Assembly (NCBI RefSeq): GCF_004216555.1
Contig: NZ_SGWQ01000005.1
Coordinates: 310,001-374,000 of the forward strand
Origin: Herbihabitans rhizosphaerae
GTDB taxonomy: Bacteria; Actinomycetota; Actinomycetes; Mycobacteriales; Pseudonocardiaceae
Direction: 5' to 3'
Length of the DNA stretch: 64,000 nucleotides
Within the stretch, counting starts at the first letter, position 1. Each line of letters begins with the position of its first letter. The position numbers were made by a program, and so were the translations under genes. Under the pieces are notes generated by a model. The model saw only the letters and a list, made by a program, of their open reading frames with translations. It ran no database searches and was not told the origin of the DNA. This document shows, in pieces, positions 51,533 to 60,221 of the stretch.

Positions 51533-52162
51533 TCAGGCGGCGAAGACGGTGCGGACGATGGACTCGTCGCCGTCGATCTCGACCAGTCCGAGGGCGCGGG
51601 CGTCGCTGAGGGTGAGGGCGCCGGCGGCGAGGCCGAGGACGTAGGCGGGGTCGGCGCGGACGGTGGCGTCGAGGTCGCGGCCGTCATGCGGGCCGACCTC
51701 GAAGCCGGAGCGCGTCGCGCGCAGTTGGAAGAGCGGGTCGCCGATCTCGAGGCCGACCGTCGCCGAGGTGCGGACCTTGACCCGGGTGTCGAGCAGGGCG
51801 GGGACGGCGAGGGTGAGCCACTCGGGGCGGAAGGAGTCGCCGTCGGGGCCGCGCACCATCAGCGGGGTGGACCAGCGGATCAGGCTCTCGATCGGCTGGC
51901 GCAGCTCGGCACCCCACGGCGTGAGGGCGTACTCGACCACGCTGCCCTTGCCGGCCAGTCGCCGCTCGACCACGCCCGAGGCCTCGAGGTCGCGGAGCCG
52001 GTCGGCGAGCAGGTTGGTCGCGATGCCGGGGAGGCCGTCGATCAGGTCCCGGTAGCGGGCGGGGGCGATGAGGAGCTGGCGGACGATGAGCATGTTCCAC
52101 CGGTCGCCGACGATTTCGAGGGACCGGGCGAGCCCGCAGTACTGGCCGTAGCTACGCATCAT
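51533..52162 (-). CDS. HxlR-family transcriptional regulator with SCP2-like C-terminus
   Basis: A 209-residue paralogue of the HxlR gene at 13005-13610: MRSYGQYCGLARSLEIVGDR, then WNMLIVRQLLIAPARYRDLI and DGLPGIATNLLADRLRDLEA, followed by a C-terminal SCP2-like half (RPEWLTLAVPALLDTRVKVR). Tandem ATGs at 52162 and 52159 are both possible. An operator ACTTGA-N5-TCAAGT directly precedes the start, so binding would block its own expression and that of the divergent hydrolase. Confidence 0.9.
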   Translation of the reverse strand: MMRSYGQYCGLARSLEIVGDRWNMLIVRQLLIAPARYRDLIDGLPGIATNLLADRLRDLEASGVVERRLAGKGSVVEYALTPWGAELRQPIESLIRWSTPLMVRGPDGDSFRPEWLTLAVPALLDTRVKVRTSATVGLEIGDPLFQLRATRSGFEVGPHDGRDLDATVRADPAYVLGLAAGALTLSDARALGLVEIDGDESIVRTVFAA

Positions 52163-52179
52163 ACTTGATTGTCTCAAGT
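52163..52179. promoter_or_regulatory. HxlR-type operator
   Basis: ACTTGA (52163-52168), spacer TTGTC, TCAAGT (52174-52179). The layout matches GCTTGA-N5-TCAAGC upstream of the other HxlR gene. A further CAAGCTTG palindrome follows at about 52193. Confidence 0.7.
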
Positions 52180-52226
52180 GCACGTGACAAACTCAAGCTT
52201 GGGAGATCGAGCCGAGAGGGGCCGCC

Positions 52227-53117
52227 ATGGCCGAGACCACCGAGAGCGTGCGGCCCGCCTGGGTCGACGACGACCTGTTCCCGTTCGTGAGCCGCTTCGT
52301 CGACATCGACGGGCACACCGTGCACTACGTCGACGAGGGGTCGGGCCCCACACTGCTGCTCCTGCACGGCAACCCGACCTGGTCCTTCCTCTGGCGCGAC
52401 GTGATCCGCGCGCTGCGCGACGACTTCCGGTGCATCGCCCTGGACTACCCGGGCTTCGGGCTGTCGACGCCGAAGCCCGGCTACCGTTACCTGCCTGAGG
52501 AGCACGCGGACGTGGTCACCGGGTTTGTCGACGCGCTCGGTCTCAAGGGGGCCACTCTGGTCGGGCAGGACTGGGGCGGCCCGATCGGTCTGACCGCCGC
52601 ACGCCGTCGACCAGGCGTCTTCGATCGGCTGGTACTCGCCAACGCCTGGGCCTGGCCGGTCAACGGCGACCTCTACTTCGAGGCCTTCTCTCGCCTCGGC
52701 GGCGGACCCCCGATCCGCTTCCTGGCCCGGCGGCTCAACCTCCTCATCAACGCGTTCATCCCCATGGGCCACCGAAGGCGGAAGCCGACCGCGGCGGAGA
52801 TGACCCACTACCGCCGGGCGCAGGACACCCCCTCGCGGCGCCAGGCCTCCGCCATACTGCCCAGCCGGATCATCGCCAGCCGGGCCTTCTTCACCGAGGT
52901 CGAGGCCGGTCTTGCCGACCTCGCCCACCTGCCAACCCTGATCGTGTGGGGTGACGCCCAAATCGGCTTCCGTGCACAGGAGCGCGAACGCCAGGAAGCG
53001 ATCTTCACCAACCACAAGACCGTGATCCTCGAGGGCGCCGGCCTCTACGTGCAGTCCGACGCGCCCGAGGAGTTCATCGCCGCGATCCGCGACTGGGCGG
53101 CTGAGAGGGACCTGTAG
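52227..53117 (+). CDS. Haloalkane-dehalogenase-like hydrolase lacking the catalytic His
   Basis: A 296-residue alpha/beta hydrolase of the HLD-I type. Oxyanion/halide segment LLHGNPTWSFLWR, nucleophile Asp in VGQDWGGPIG (D115), acid probably Asp in VWGDAQIGF. The catalytic His normally reads AGHFVQ/AGHYVQ; here the segment is LEGAGLYVQSDAPEE, so His is replaced by Leu273 (codon CTC, 53043-53045). That would block hydrolysis of the ester intermediate. It may be inactive, a binding protein, or a recent mutation (CAC to CTC is one base). It is divergent from the HxlR gene. Confidence 0.88.
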   Translation: MAETTESVRPAWVDDDLFPFVSRFVDIDGHTVHYVDEGSGPTLLLLHGNPTWSFLWRDVIRALRDDFRCIALDYPGFGLSTPKPGYRYLPEEHADVVTGFVDALGLKGATLVGQDWGGPIGLTAARRRPGVFDRLVLANAWAWPVNGDLYFEAFSRLGGGPPIRFLARRLNLLINAFIPMGHRRRKPTAAEMTHYRRAQDTPSRRQASAILPSRIIASRAFFTEVEAGLADLAHLPTLIVWGDAQIGFRAQERERQEAIFTNHKTVILEGAGLYVQSDAPEEFIAAIRDWAAERDL

Positions 53118-53148
53118 ACCACTCTCACCATTGGACGGTTGGAACCGA

Positions 53149-53658
53149 TCACCAGCGGAGCCTGCCGAGGACGGTGGTCACCGACGTGGTCACCTCGGCG
53201 CACACGTCGCCGTCGTCGTCCACGGCGGATCGGCTGCCGGGTGCCACGTCCATCAGTACCGACACGCCTCCGGTGTCCACCTCCAGCCGGCAGGTGTGCC
53301 GCCCGTCCGGCGACAGGTACGCCGGGTTGCCGCCGACCGCGAGCTTGCGCGACTCGACCCGCTCGCTGTCCGCCGCCGGTGGGCGCAGGCTCAGCTCGAC
53401 GAAGAACGCGCGATCCGGCCGCCGCCACACGCATCTCGGCTGCGCGCTGAAATCCTCCCGCCGCGCCTGCGGCTCGGCCAGCCGGTCCGATTCGACCAGG
53501 TACGGCGCGACCTCGTCGGCGGTGAGCAGCGCGCACGGGTCGATCGACAGGTAGTTCCTCGGCGACGACTGCTGCTCGTCGCCCTGGCCGCACGCGGCGA
53601 GCCCGAGCGCCACGCAGGCGGCCGCGAACCCCTTGCGTGGCAAGGATGTGCTCGGCAA
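53149..53658 (-). CDS. DUF3558-type lipoprotein
   Basis: About 169 residues. Lipoprotein signal with lipobox GLAAC, then a domain beginning YLSIDPCALLTADEVAPYLV with Cys in the DPC and RCVW positions and later HTCRLEVDTGG and DVCAEV, the pattern of DUF3558, a family expanded in Pseudonocardiaceae. Function unknown, probably on the outer face of the membrane. A TTG start at 53658 is preferred because GGAGG lies 6 bases upstream; a GTG at 53682 is the alternative. Confidence 0.82.
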   Translation of the reverse strand: MPSTSLPRKGFAAACVALGLAACGQGDEQQSSPRNYLSIDPCALLTADEVAPYLVESDRLAEPQARREDFSAQPRCVWRRPDRAFFVELSLRPPAADSERVESRKLAVGGNPAYLSPDGRHTCRLEVDTGGVSVLMDVAPGSRSAVDDDGDVCAEVTTSVTTVLGRLRW

Positions 53659-53810
53659 CGGCCACCTCCGGCCAGAGGACACCGGCCCCCGCCCGGCCTA
53701 CTGTGCGCTGACCCTAGTCACGCGCGACGGTCGAACGATCCGCCGAACGGAGCAGGTCTGCCGGCAAAGGTGCACCAAGTCCGCCCTCACGGTGGGGCAT
53801 ACTCACGATC

Positions 53811-54275
53811 GTGAGCACACCGACAGCGCGGGGCGAGATCGACATCGACGCACCGGCCGAGGACGTGTACCGCGTGGTCAGCGATCTTCCGGCGATGGCG
53901 GTCGCCGCCGAGGAGTTCGTCGGCGGTTCATGGCTGCGCGGCGCGGAAGAAGCCGCCCCCGGCGCCCGGTTCCGAGGCCGCAACCGCCGGGGCTGGCGCC
54001 GCTGGTCGACGTTGGCCACGGTGACCGACGCCGAGCCGGGGCGCCGGTTCGCCTTCGAGGTGACCTCGCTCGGCCTGCCAGTCGCACGGTGGCAGTACGA
54101 CCTCGAACCGCGTGGTGACGGCTGCCGGCTCACCGAAAGTACTTGGGACAAAAGGAAAAGCTGGTTCAGCCGGCTCACCGTGGTGGCGACCGGCGTGTCC
54201 GACCGGGCGTCGGTGAACACCGAGAACATCGCACGCACGCTGTCCCGCGTGAAGGTGGCCGTCGAGACCAGGTGA
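53811..54275 (+). CDS. SRPBCC-fold (polyketide cyclase/START-like) protein
   Basis: A 154-residue small-ligand-binding fold: RGEIDIDAPAEDVYRVVSDL at the start, LATVTDAEPGRRFAFEVTSL in the middle and YDLEPRGDGCRLTES near the end, the usual SRPBCC pattern. It binds hydrophobic ligands; no enzymatic motif. The GTG start lies inside a 14-bp perfect palindrome (53802-53815). Confidence 0.88.
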   Translation: MSTPTARGEIDIDAPAEDVYRVVSDLPAMAVAAEEFVGGSWLRGAEEAAPGARFRGRNRRGWRRWSTLATVTDAEPGRRFAFEVTSLGLPVARWQYDLEPRGDGCRLTESTWDKRKSWFSRLTVVATGVSDRASVNTENIARTLSRVKVAVETR

Positions 54276-54361
54276 GCGTCCACAACCACCGAGCGTGAGC
54301 GCGAACGCACCGCGAGGGCGGCGCGCGCCGGGGGCCACGACGCGGCCGATACCATTTGGCA

Positions 54362-54682
54362 GTGCCGGAGCTCAAACTCGAGATTCAGATGCTGCACGAC
54401 CGCCTGTTGGTGCAGTTGACCCAAGAAGAGGGTGAACGGCGCAGCGGCGGCGGGATCGTCATCCCCGCCACCGCGCAGATGGCGCGGCGGCTCGTCTGGG
54501 GCGATGTTCTGGGTGCCGGCACGCACGTGCGCAACGTGAAGGTCGGGGAACGGGTGTTGTTCAACCCGGAGGATCCGCTGGAGGTCGAAGTGCAGGGGCG
54601 GACGTACCTGGTGATGCGCGAACGGGACGTGCACGCCACGGCGAGCGAACGCTCCGAGCACGGGACCGGCCTGTACCTATGA
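54362..54682 (+). CDS. GroES-like co-chaperone family protein
   Basis: A 106-residue protein of the GroES (Cpn10) fold: EIQMLHDRLLVQLTQEEGER, SGGGIVIPATAQMAR, LVWGDVLGAGTHVRNVKVGE and VLFNPEDPLEVEVQGRTYLV. The mobile loop differs from canonical GroES and there is no groEL next to it, so it is a paralogue rather than the main co-chaperonin. GTG at 54362. The VanW gene starts 11 bases after its stop, suggesting co-transcription. Confidence 0.88.
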   Translation: MPELKLEIQMLHDRLLVQLTQEEGERRSGGGIVIPATAQMARRLVWGDVLGAGTHVRNVKVGERVLFNPEDPLEVEVQGRTYLVMRERDVHATASERSEHGTGLYL

Positions 54683-54693
54683 GGGAGTGAGCT

Positions 54694-56583
54694 GTGCCGG
54701 ATGAGCCGCGGTGGCCGGAGTCGCACTCCGAGCAGACCGACGTCTTCCCCGCGATCCGGAGTGACCAACCCGGTCCCCTGCCCCAACCACCACCGTCACC
54801 GGTGGCGCCCATGTCGGCTGAGCAGACCACCGCTTTCCTTGCCGCACAGTCGGAATCCGAGGACGCGAAGCCCAAGCCGAGCGGAGGCGGTCGCCGCCGC
54901 GCACTGATCATTGGCGGTGCCGTGGTCGGCGTGCTGGCCGTGCTGTACGCGGTCGACCTCCTGCTCAGCCAGGGCGACGTGCCGCGCGGCGTGACGGTGG
55001 CCGGCGTGGACGTCGGAGGCATGTCGCGCGAGGACGCCGAGCAGAAGCTGCGCACCGAGATCGAGCCGCGGCTGAGCAAACCGTTGCAGGTCAAGGCGGG
55101 TGACGTCAGCGAGACCGTGCAGCCGGCCGCCGCCGGGCTCACCCTGGACTGGCGCGCCACCCTGGACAAGGCCGGCGACCAGTCGTGGAACCCGATCACC
55201 CGGCTCACCTCGCTGTTCACCACCGAAGAGGTGAGCGTCGCGACCAGCACCGACCAGCGCGCGCTCCAGTCCACTGTGGACGGTCTGCGGGCGAAGGTGG
55301 ACCGCGCGCCGGTCGAGGGCACGGTCACCTTCCAGGGCGCGAAACCCGTTGCGGTGCAACCGAAAACCGGTCAGACGCTGGACACCGGCCCGGCCGCGCA
55401 GCTGCTGCTCGACGGGTGGGCCTCCGGCAAGCCGATCGATCTGCCGGTGCAGGCCACGCCGGTGAAGACGACTGCCGAGGGCGTGAACGCCGCGCTCGAA
55501 CAGATCGCGAAGCCGGCCGTCTCCGGGCCGGTGATCGTGCGCGGTGAGGGCAAGGACGCGCGGCTCGAGCCGGCGGTGATCGCCTCCGCGTTGAAGTTCG
55601 CGCCGGCTGAGGGCGGCGGGCTCACCCCGTCGCTGGACAACGCCAAGATCGTTGGCGCGCTGGCTCCCCAGCTCGCGCCGACCGAGAAGCCGGGCCGGGA
55701 CGCCGCGGTGATCTTCACCGCCGGCCGGCCGGGCGTGCAGCCCTCCGAGGACGGCCGCACGGTCAACTGGGATCCGAGCCTCGTGCCGCTGCCCGAGCTG
55801 CTCAAGAAGACCGACGGGCGCGAGCTGCGCGCGCAGTACGCGATGAAACCGCCGAAGGTCACCACCGACCAGGCCAACCAGCTCGGCATCAACGAGGTGA
55901 TCGGCGAGTTCACCACCGGCGGGTTCGCCGCCGACTCCGGGGTGAACATCCGCACGGTCGCCGCGCGGGTCAACGGCGCGATCGTCAAACCGGGGGAAAC
56001 GTTCTCCCTCAACGGTTTCACCGGTCCGCGCGGCACCGGGCAGGGCTACGTCGAGGCCGGCGTGATCTCCGACGGCGCGCCCGGCCGCGAGGTCGGCGGC
56101 GGCATCTCGCAGTTCGCCACCACGCTGTACAACGCGTCGTACTTCGCGGCCATGAAGGACGCGGGGCACAAGGAGCACAGCTACTACATCAGCCGCTACC
56201 CCGCCGCGCGCGAGGCGACCGTGTTCCAGAGCCACAGCGGCGCCAGCCTGATCGACATCAAGTTCACCAACGACTCGCCGACCGGGGTGGCGATCCAGAC
56301 CGTGTGGACGCCGTCGTCGATCACCGTGAAGTTGTGGGGCACCAAGCGGTACACCGTCGAATCGGTCCCCGGTCCGCGGACCAATCCGACCGACCCGCAG
56401 CCCAAGCAGGGCCCGCCGCCGCCGGAGAAGTGCAGCCCCAGCAACGGATCCCCCGGTTTCACCACCAGCGACACGCGGGTGCTCAAGGACGTGGCGAGCG
56501 GTGCCGAGGTGCGCAGGGAGACCCGCCACGTGCGCTACAACCCGCAGCCGAAGATCATCTGCGGACCGCCGCCACCGGGCTGA
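54694..56583 (+). CDS. VanW family protein with peptidoglycan-binding-like domains
   Basis: A 629-residue membrane-anchored protein. Cytoplasmic N-terminus (about 70 residues), one helix (ALIIGGAVVGVLAVLYAVDL), two PG_binding_4-like domains (first starts GVTVAGVDVGGMSREDAEQK), and a VanW domain from about 410 with GEFTTGGFAADSGVNIRTVA, ARVNGAIVKPGETFSLNGFT and GGGISQFATTLYNASYFAAM. A Pro-rich tail with four Cys ends it. Extracytoplasmic, linked to peptidoglycan; the VanW domain's activity is not established. GTG with GAGGGAGTG upstream. Followed by a strong terminator. Confidence 0.92.
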   Translation: MPDEPRWPESHSEQTDVFPAIRSDQPGPLPQPPPSPVAPMSAEQTTAFLAAQSESEDAKPKPSGGGRRRALIIGGAVVGVLAVLYAVDLLLSQGDVPRGVTVAGVDVGGMSREDAEQKLRTEIEPRLSKPLQVKAGDVSETVQPAAAGLTLDWRATLDKAGDQSWNPITRLTSLFTTEEVSVATSTDQRALQSTVDGLRAKVDRAPVEGTVTFQGAKPVAVQPKTGQTLDTGPAAQLLLDGWASGKPIDLPVQATPVKTTAEGVNAALEQIAKPAVSGPVIVRGEGKDARLEPAVIASALKFAPAEGGGLTPSLDNAKIVGALAPQLAPTEKPGRDAAVIFTAGRPGVQPSEDGRTVNWDPSLVPLPELLKKTDGRELRAQYAMKPPKVTTDQANQLGINEVIGEFTTGGFAADSGVNIRTVAARVNGAIVKPGETFSLNGFTGPRGTGQGYVEAGVISDGAPGREVGGGISQFATTLYNASYFAAMKDAGHKEHSYYISRYPAAREATVFQSHSGASLIDIKFTNDSPTGVAIQTVWTPSSITVKLWGTKRYTVESVPGPRTNPTDPQPKQGPPPPEKCSPSNGSPGFTTSDTRVLKDVASGAEVRRETRHVRYNPQPKIICGPPPPG

Positions 56584-56598
56584 CACACGACACGAGAA

Positions 56599-56626
56599 GG
56601 CCGCCGCGTCGGGTGACGTGGCGGCC
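56599..56626. terminator. Bidirectional hairpin terminator
   Basis: GGCCGCC-GCGTC (from 56599) pairs with GACGT-GGCGGCC (to 56626) around a GGGT loop; 12 pairs with one wobble. It sits between the convergent VanW (ends 56583) and GlsB (ends 56645) genes. Confidence 0.8.
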
Positions 56627-56644
56627 GTTCGGTATCCCAATCGA

Positions 56645-56956
56645 TCAGGTGCGGGCGGCTGTTCCGCCCTTGGACTTCGACCAGAGGGCTACGGCGAGCG
56701 CGACCACGCCGATTGCCCCGACCACCTGCAGACCGTGCCGGATCCAGTCGAAGCCGGCGGTCTCCCTGACGCCGAACAGCGCCGCCAGTACATTGCCGAC
56801 GAGAGCACCGAGGATGCCGGCCACGATGGTCAGCCACCACGGGATGTTCTGCTTGCCGGGCATCAGAAGCTTGGCGAGGAAGCCAAGCACAATTCCGGCG
56901 ATGAGCAGTCCGAGGATGCTGTAACCACTGAACGCTTCCTTGAACGCCTGTCCCAT
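56645..56956 (-). CDS. GlsB/YeaQ/YmgE-family stress membrane protein
   Basis: A 103-residue small membrane protein of the transglycosylase-associated family. Helices: YSILGLLIAGIVLGFLAKLL, WWLTIVAGILGALVGNVLAA and GLQVVGAIGVVALAVALW. The PGKQNIPWW loop between helices is typical (MPG...). Associated with general stress responses. AGGAGA precedes the ATG. Confidence 0.92.
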   Translation of the reverse strand: MGQAFKEAFSGYSILGLLIAGIVLGFLAKLLMPGKQNIPWWLTIVAGILGALVGNVLAALFGVRETAGFDWIRHGLQVVGAIGVVALAVALWSKSKGGTAART

Positions 56957-57064
56957 GTTCTCTCCTTAGGAGGGTTCCAGGGTTGCGGTACTTCATTGAT
57001 CAGGGTCGCACCACTCGGGTGACTCCGCTTGACGAGCGTTACCCGGTCGTGGTCGGCACAGCAC

Positions 57065-57096
57065 GACGGCGGCCCACCCGAAGGTGGACCGCCGTC
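57065..57096 (-). terminator. Hairpin terminator of fadE5
   Basis: GACGGCGGCCCACC (57065-57078) and GGTGGACCGCCGTC (57083-57096) pair with one mismatch around CGAA. It lies 42 bases downstream of the fadE5 stop, in the region before the GlsB gene. Confidence 0.8.
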
Positions 57097-57137
57097 TTCC
57101 GCGCCGCGGGATGGCTCGGAGGTTACGTGTGGTCAGA

Positions 57138-58997
57138 TCAGAACGCGGCCTCGTCGAGGTCCATGAGCACGTTGTCGGCGGACTCGACGATCTTGCGCTC
57201 GGCGGACAGGGTCGGCAGCACCGTCGCGGCGAAGAACGACGCCGCGGCGATCTTGCCCTCGTAGAACGGCTTGTCGCGGTCGGTGACGCCCGCGTCCAGC
57301 TTGGTGATCGAGATCTCGGCGGCATGCAGCAGGCGCCAGCCGATGACCAGGTCACCGGCCGCGAGCAGCAGCCGCACCGCGTGCTGGCCGACCTTGTAGA
57401 TGTTGCGCGGGTCCTCCTGCGAGGTGGTCAGGTGACCGATGAGCGCGCCGAGCATGCCCTGCACGTCCTCGAGCGCCTGCTTGAGGGCCGCGCGCTCCTC
57501 CTTCAGCCGGCCGTTGCCCGTCTCCGCGTCGACGACCTTGCCGATCTCGCCGGCCACGTAGGTCAGCGCCTGGCCCTTGTCGCGGACGATCTTGCGGAAG
57601 AAGAAGTCCAGCGACTGGATCGCCGTGGTGCCCTCGTACAGGGTGTCGATCTTGGCGTCCCGGATGTACTGCTCGATCGGGTAGTCCTGCAGGAAGCCGG
57701 ACCCGCCGAGGGTCTGCAGCGACTCCGACAGCAGCGCGTACCCGCGCTCGGAGCCCACACCCTTGACGATCGGCAGCAGCAGGTCGTTGACCTTCTCGGC
57801 CAACTCCTGGTCGATGCCCGCCTCGCCGCCGGCGCGCGCTACCGCGATCTCGTCCTGGATCGACGCGGTGTACAGGTACACCGAGCGCAGGCCCTCGACG
57901 TAGGCCTTCTGCAGCATGAGGCTGCGGCGCACGTCCGGGTGGTGCGTGATCGTGACACGCGGCGCGGTCTTGTCGACCATCCGCGGCAGGTCCGCGCCCT
58001 GCACGCGCTCCTTGGCGTACTCCAGCGCGTTCAGGTAGCCGGTGGACAGCGTCGAGATCGCCTTCGTGCCGACCATCATGCGCGCGTGCTCGATCACGTC
58101 GAACATCTGCGCGATGCCGTCGATCTTCTCGCCGAGCAGCCAGCCCTTGGCGGGGACGCCGTGCTGGCCGAAGGTCAGCTCGCAGGTGGTGGAGGCCTTG
58201 ATGCCCATCTTGTGCTCGACGTTGGTGACGAAGACGCCGTTGCGCTCGCCGGTCAGCTCGCCGGTCTCCGGGTCGAAGTGGTGCGCCGGCACGAGGAACA
58301 GGCCAAGGCCCTTGGTGCCGGGCTTCGGCTCGATGCCGGGGCCCTCGGGACGGGCGAGCACCAGGTGCAGGACGTTCTCGGTCATGTCGTCCTGGGCGGC
58401 GCCGGTGATGAACCGCTTCACGCCGTCCAGGTGCCAGGAGCCGTCCTCCTGCTTGACCGCCTTGGCGCGGCCGGCGCCCACGTCGGAGCCGGCGTCCGGC
58501 TCGGTGAGCACCATCGTCGCGCCCCAGTTGCGCTCGATCGAGTTCTCGGCCCAGCGCCGCTGCTCCTCGGTGCCGTTCTCGTGCACGATCTGCGAGAACG
58601 TCTTGCCGGCCATGTAGAAGAACACGGCCGGGTTGGCGCCCAGGATCAGCTCGGCGGCGGCCCATGCGACGGTCGGCGGGACGCCGAAGCCGCCGAGGTC
58701 GGTGCTGAGGCTCATCCGGTCCCAGCCACCCTCGACGATGGCGCCGAGGGCCTTCTTGATCGACTCCGGAATGGTGACTTCGTGCTTGTCGGGGTCGAAC
58801 ACGGGCGGGTTGCGGTCCCCGTCGACGAACGAATCGGCCACCACTCCGGTGGCGAGCGAGTTCAGCTCGCTCAGGACCGTGCGTGCCGTGTCCTGGTCGG
58901 CCTCGGCAAACGGCCCGCTGCCCAGGCGCTTCTGGATCTCGAGCACCTCGAAGAGGTTGAATTCCAGGTCTCGGACGTTGCTCTTGTAGTGGCCCAT
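57138..58997 (-). CDS. fadE5: Acyl-CoA dehydrogenase, FadE5-like
   Basis: A 619-residue four-domain acyl-CoA dehydrogenase. FAD/substrate motifs: [20 protein letters not shown] and [11 protein letters not shown]; catalytic Glu in [34 protein letters not shown] in the C-terminal domain. The N-terminus [20 protein letters not shown] and length are those of mycobacterial FadE5, which accepts a broad range of chain lengths. GGAGC precedes the ATG. In mycobacteria it neighbours fadA2-fabG4-htdX; here that set is 48 kb away but shares an operator motif. Confidence 0.94.
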   Translation of the reverse strand: MGHYKSNVRDLEFNLFEVLEIQKRLGSGPFAEADQDTARTVLSELNSLATGVVADSFVDGDRNPPVFDPDKHEVTIPESIKKALGAIVEGGWDRMSLSTDLGGFGVPPTVAWAAAELILGANPAVFFYMAGKTFSQIVHENGTEEQRRWAENSIERNWGATMVLTEPDAGSDVGAGRAKAVKQEDGSWHLDGVKRFITGAAQDDMTENVLHLVLARPEGPGIEPKPGTKGLGLFLVPAHHFDPETGELTGERNGVFVTNVEHKMGIKASTTCELTFGQHGVPAKGWLLGEKIDGIAQMFDVIEHARMMVGTKAISTLSTGYLNALEYAKERVQGADLPRMVDKTAPRVTITHHPDVRRSLMLQKAYVEGLRSVYLYTASIQDEIAVARAGGEAGIDQELAEKVNDLLLPIVKGVGSERGYALLSESLQTLGGSGFLQDYPIEQYIRDAKIDTLYEGTTAIQSLDFFFRKIVRDKGQALTYVAGEIGKVVDAETGNGRLKEERAALKQALEDVQGMLGALIGHLTTSQEDPRNIYKVGQHAVRLLLAAGDLVIGWRLLHAAEISITKLDAGVTDRDKPFYEGKIAAASFFAATVLPTLSAERKIVESADNVLMDLDEAAF

Positions 58998-59028
58998 CTC
59001 GTTGCTCCGTTGGTCCTGTGGGATCGGG

Positions 59029-59066
59029 CTACTCGCCGGTAACTACAGGATATTACTTGCCGGTAA
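59029..59066 (-). promoter_or_regulatory. Tandem operator upstream of fadE5
   Basis: CTACTCGCCGGTAA (59029-59042) and TTACTTGCCGGTAA (59053-59066) both fit YTAC-N6-GTAR and share GCCGGTAA. They lie 32 to 69 bases upstream of the fadE5 ATG. Related sites are at 9570 and 16379. Confidence 0.65.
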
Positions 59067-59122
59067 CCAGCGGCAAGGAAAGTTCCCCCGGATGTGTTCT
59101 ATCCCAACCCCTACAACTTTCG

Positions 59123-59911
59123 TCAGCCGCGGTTGCCAGCCCTGACGTGCGCGACGACGCGGTGTGGGGACTGCTCGGCGTGACTCATATCACGTGGGGC
59201 GACGAGCACGCCACTGCGAAAGGCGACGGCGACGGCGTGCGTGCGGTCTCGTGCGGCGAGCTTGCGCAGAATGCTCTTCACGTGGGTGCGCACGGTCTCC
59301 ACCGAGACGTAGAGGATCTTCGCGATCGCCTGGTTCTCCAGGCCGTCGGCGATCAGGTGCAGTACCTGGTACTCGCGCTGCGACAGCGGGCGCAGGCCGT
59401 CGCCGTTGGTGTTGTTGTGCGGCGTGCGCGCCCCAGGGGCGGTCACCATCGACGTGAGGGCGGGGTCGATGTGTCGCCGGCGGTCGTACACCGCGCGGAT
59501 CGCGTCCACGATCTGGGGCGGCTCGGAGGAGCGCAGCAGCACGCCGGCCACGCCGGCCGCGATGCCGTTCGCCACGTACTGGGTGTTCCGGTGGGAGTCG
59601 CGAACCAGGAGGATCACGGCCAGGTCGGTATCCGAGCCGACGAGCATGCGGCTGAGCTGGTTGCGCGGATCAAGGCCGGAGTCGACCAGCACCACGTTCG
59701 GCCGGAGGCGTTCGCACATCTGCATGGCGACGCTCGGGCTGTCCGCGGCGCCGATCCAGCGGAGCCCGGCGGTGCGCATGACCAGCGCGGACAGGCCCTC
59801 GCGGAACAGCGGCACACCGTCGATCAGCGCGACGCCGATGCCGCCGTTGGGAGCCGCCGACCGGCGTGGTCGAGCCGTTTGGTCGGGACGTTGGTCCGCA
59901 CCCCGTGCCAT
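59123..59911 (-). CDS. Atypical LuxR-family response regulator
   Basis: A 262-residue protein. Receiver-like domain: GVALIDGVPLFREGLSALVM (one Asp instead of an acidic pair), NVVLVDSGLDPRN (Asp at the phospho-acceptor place), and VAGVLLRSSEPPQ where the conserved Lys is replaced by Arg/Ser. The LuxR HTH is intact: LSQREYQVLHLIADGLENQA, then ILYVSVETVRTHVKSILRKL. Phosphorylation-independent control is likely. ATG at 59911 follows GGAGGACGG; the longer frame is unsupported. No kinase is adjacent. Confidence 0.88.
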   Translation of the reverse strand: MARGADQRPDQTARPRRSAAPNGGIGVALIDGVPLFREGLSALVMRTAGLRWIGAADSPSVAMQMCERLRPNVVLVDSGLDPRNQLSRMLVGSDTDLAVILLVRDSHRNTQYVANGIAAGVAGVLLRSSEPPQIVDAIRAVYDRRRHIDPALTSMVTAPGARTPHNNTNGDGLRPLSQREYQVLHLIADGLENQAIAKILYVSVETVRTHVKSILRKLAARDRTHAVAVAFRSGVLVAPRDMSHAEQSPHRVVAHVRAGNRG

Positions 59912-60221
59912 CCGTCCTCCAGAGACTTGTCGCCCACCCGCCTGAGAGACGCGGCCGCACCCGCCGCGTGACGTGCCTCCTCGCCGTTTTCTGGAGAAAC
60001 TTGTCGCCGCAACCATCCCATAATCCGCTGCTCAGGCCTTTTTGTCTGCCGTTGTTCATGATTCGGTACAGGTCAGCGCGGAGTAGCCGACCCGCGACGG
60101 CGCGGGATACAGCAAACCTTTAGCGTTGCTCTGCGCGATCAAGCTAGGGTCGCGCCACCCCCACGGAGTTGACAGTCACGGCGGCGTTCGCGCCGGCCCG
60201 GACCGAGCGAAGGGGCTAGGC
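59912..60221. promoter_or_regulatory. 310-bp divergent intergenic region
   Basis: No gene is seen. ACTTGTCGCC occurs twice (about 59925 and 60000) as a direct repeat. A GAGTTGACAGTC string near 60167 could be a -35 element for the gene at 60222. Confidence 0.4.

Noticed and set aside
54362-54682. Primary groES of the organism
   Set aside because: No groEL follows and the mobile-loop region departs from canonical GroES; a paralogue is more likely.
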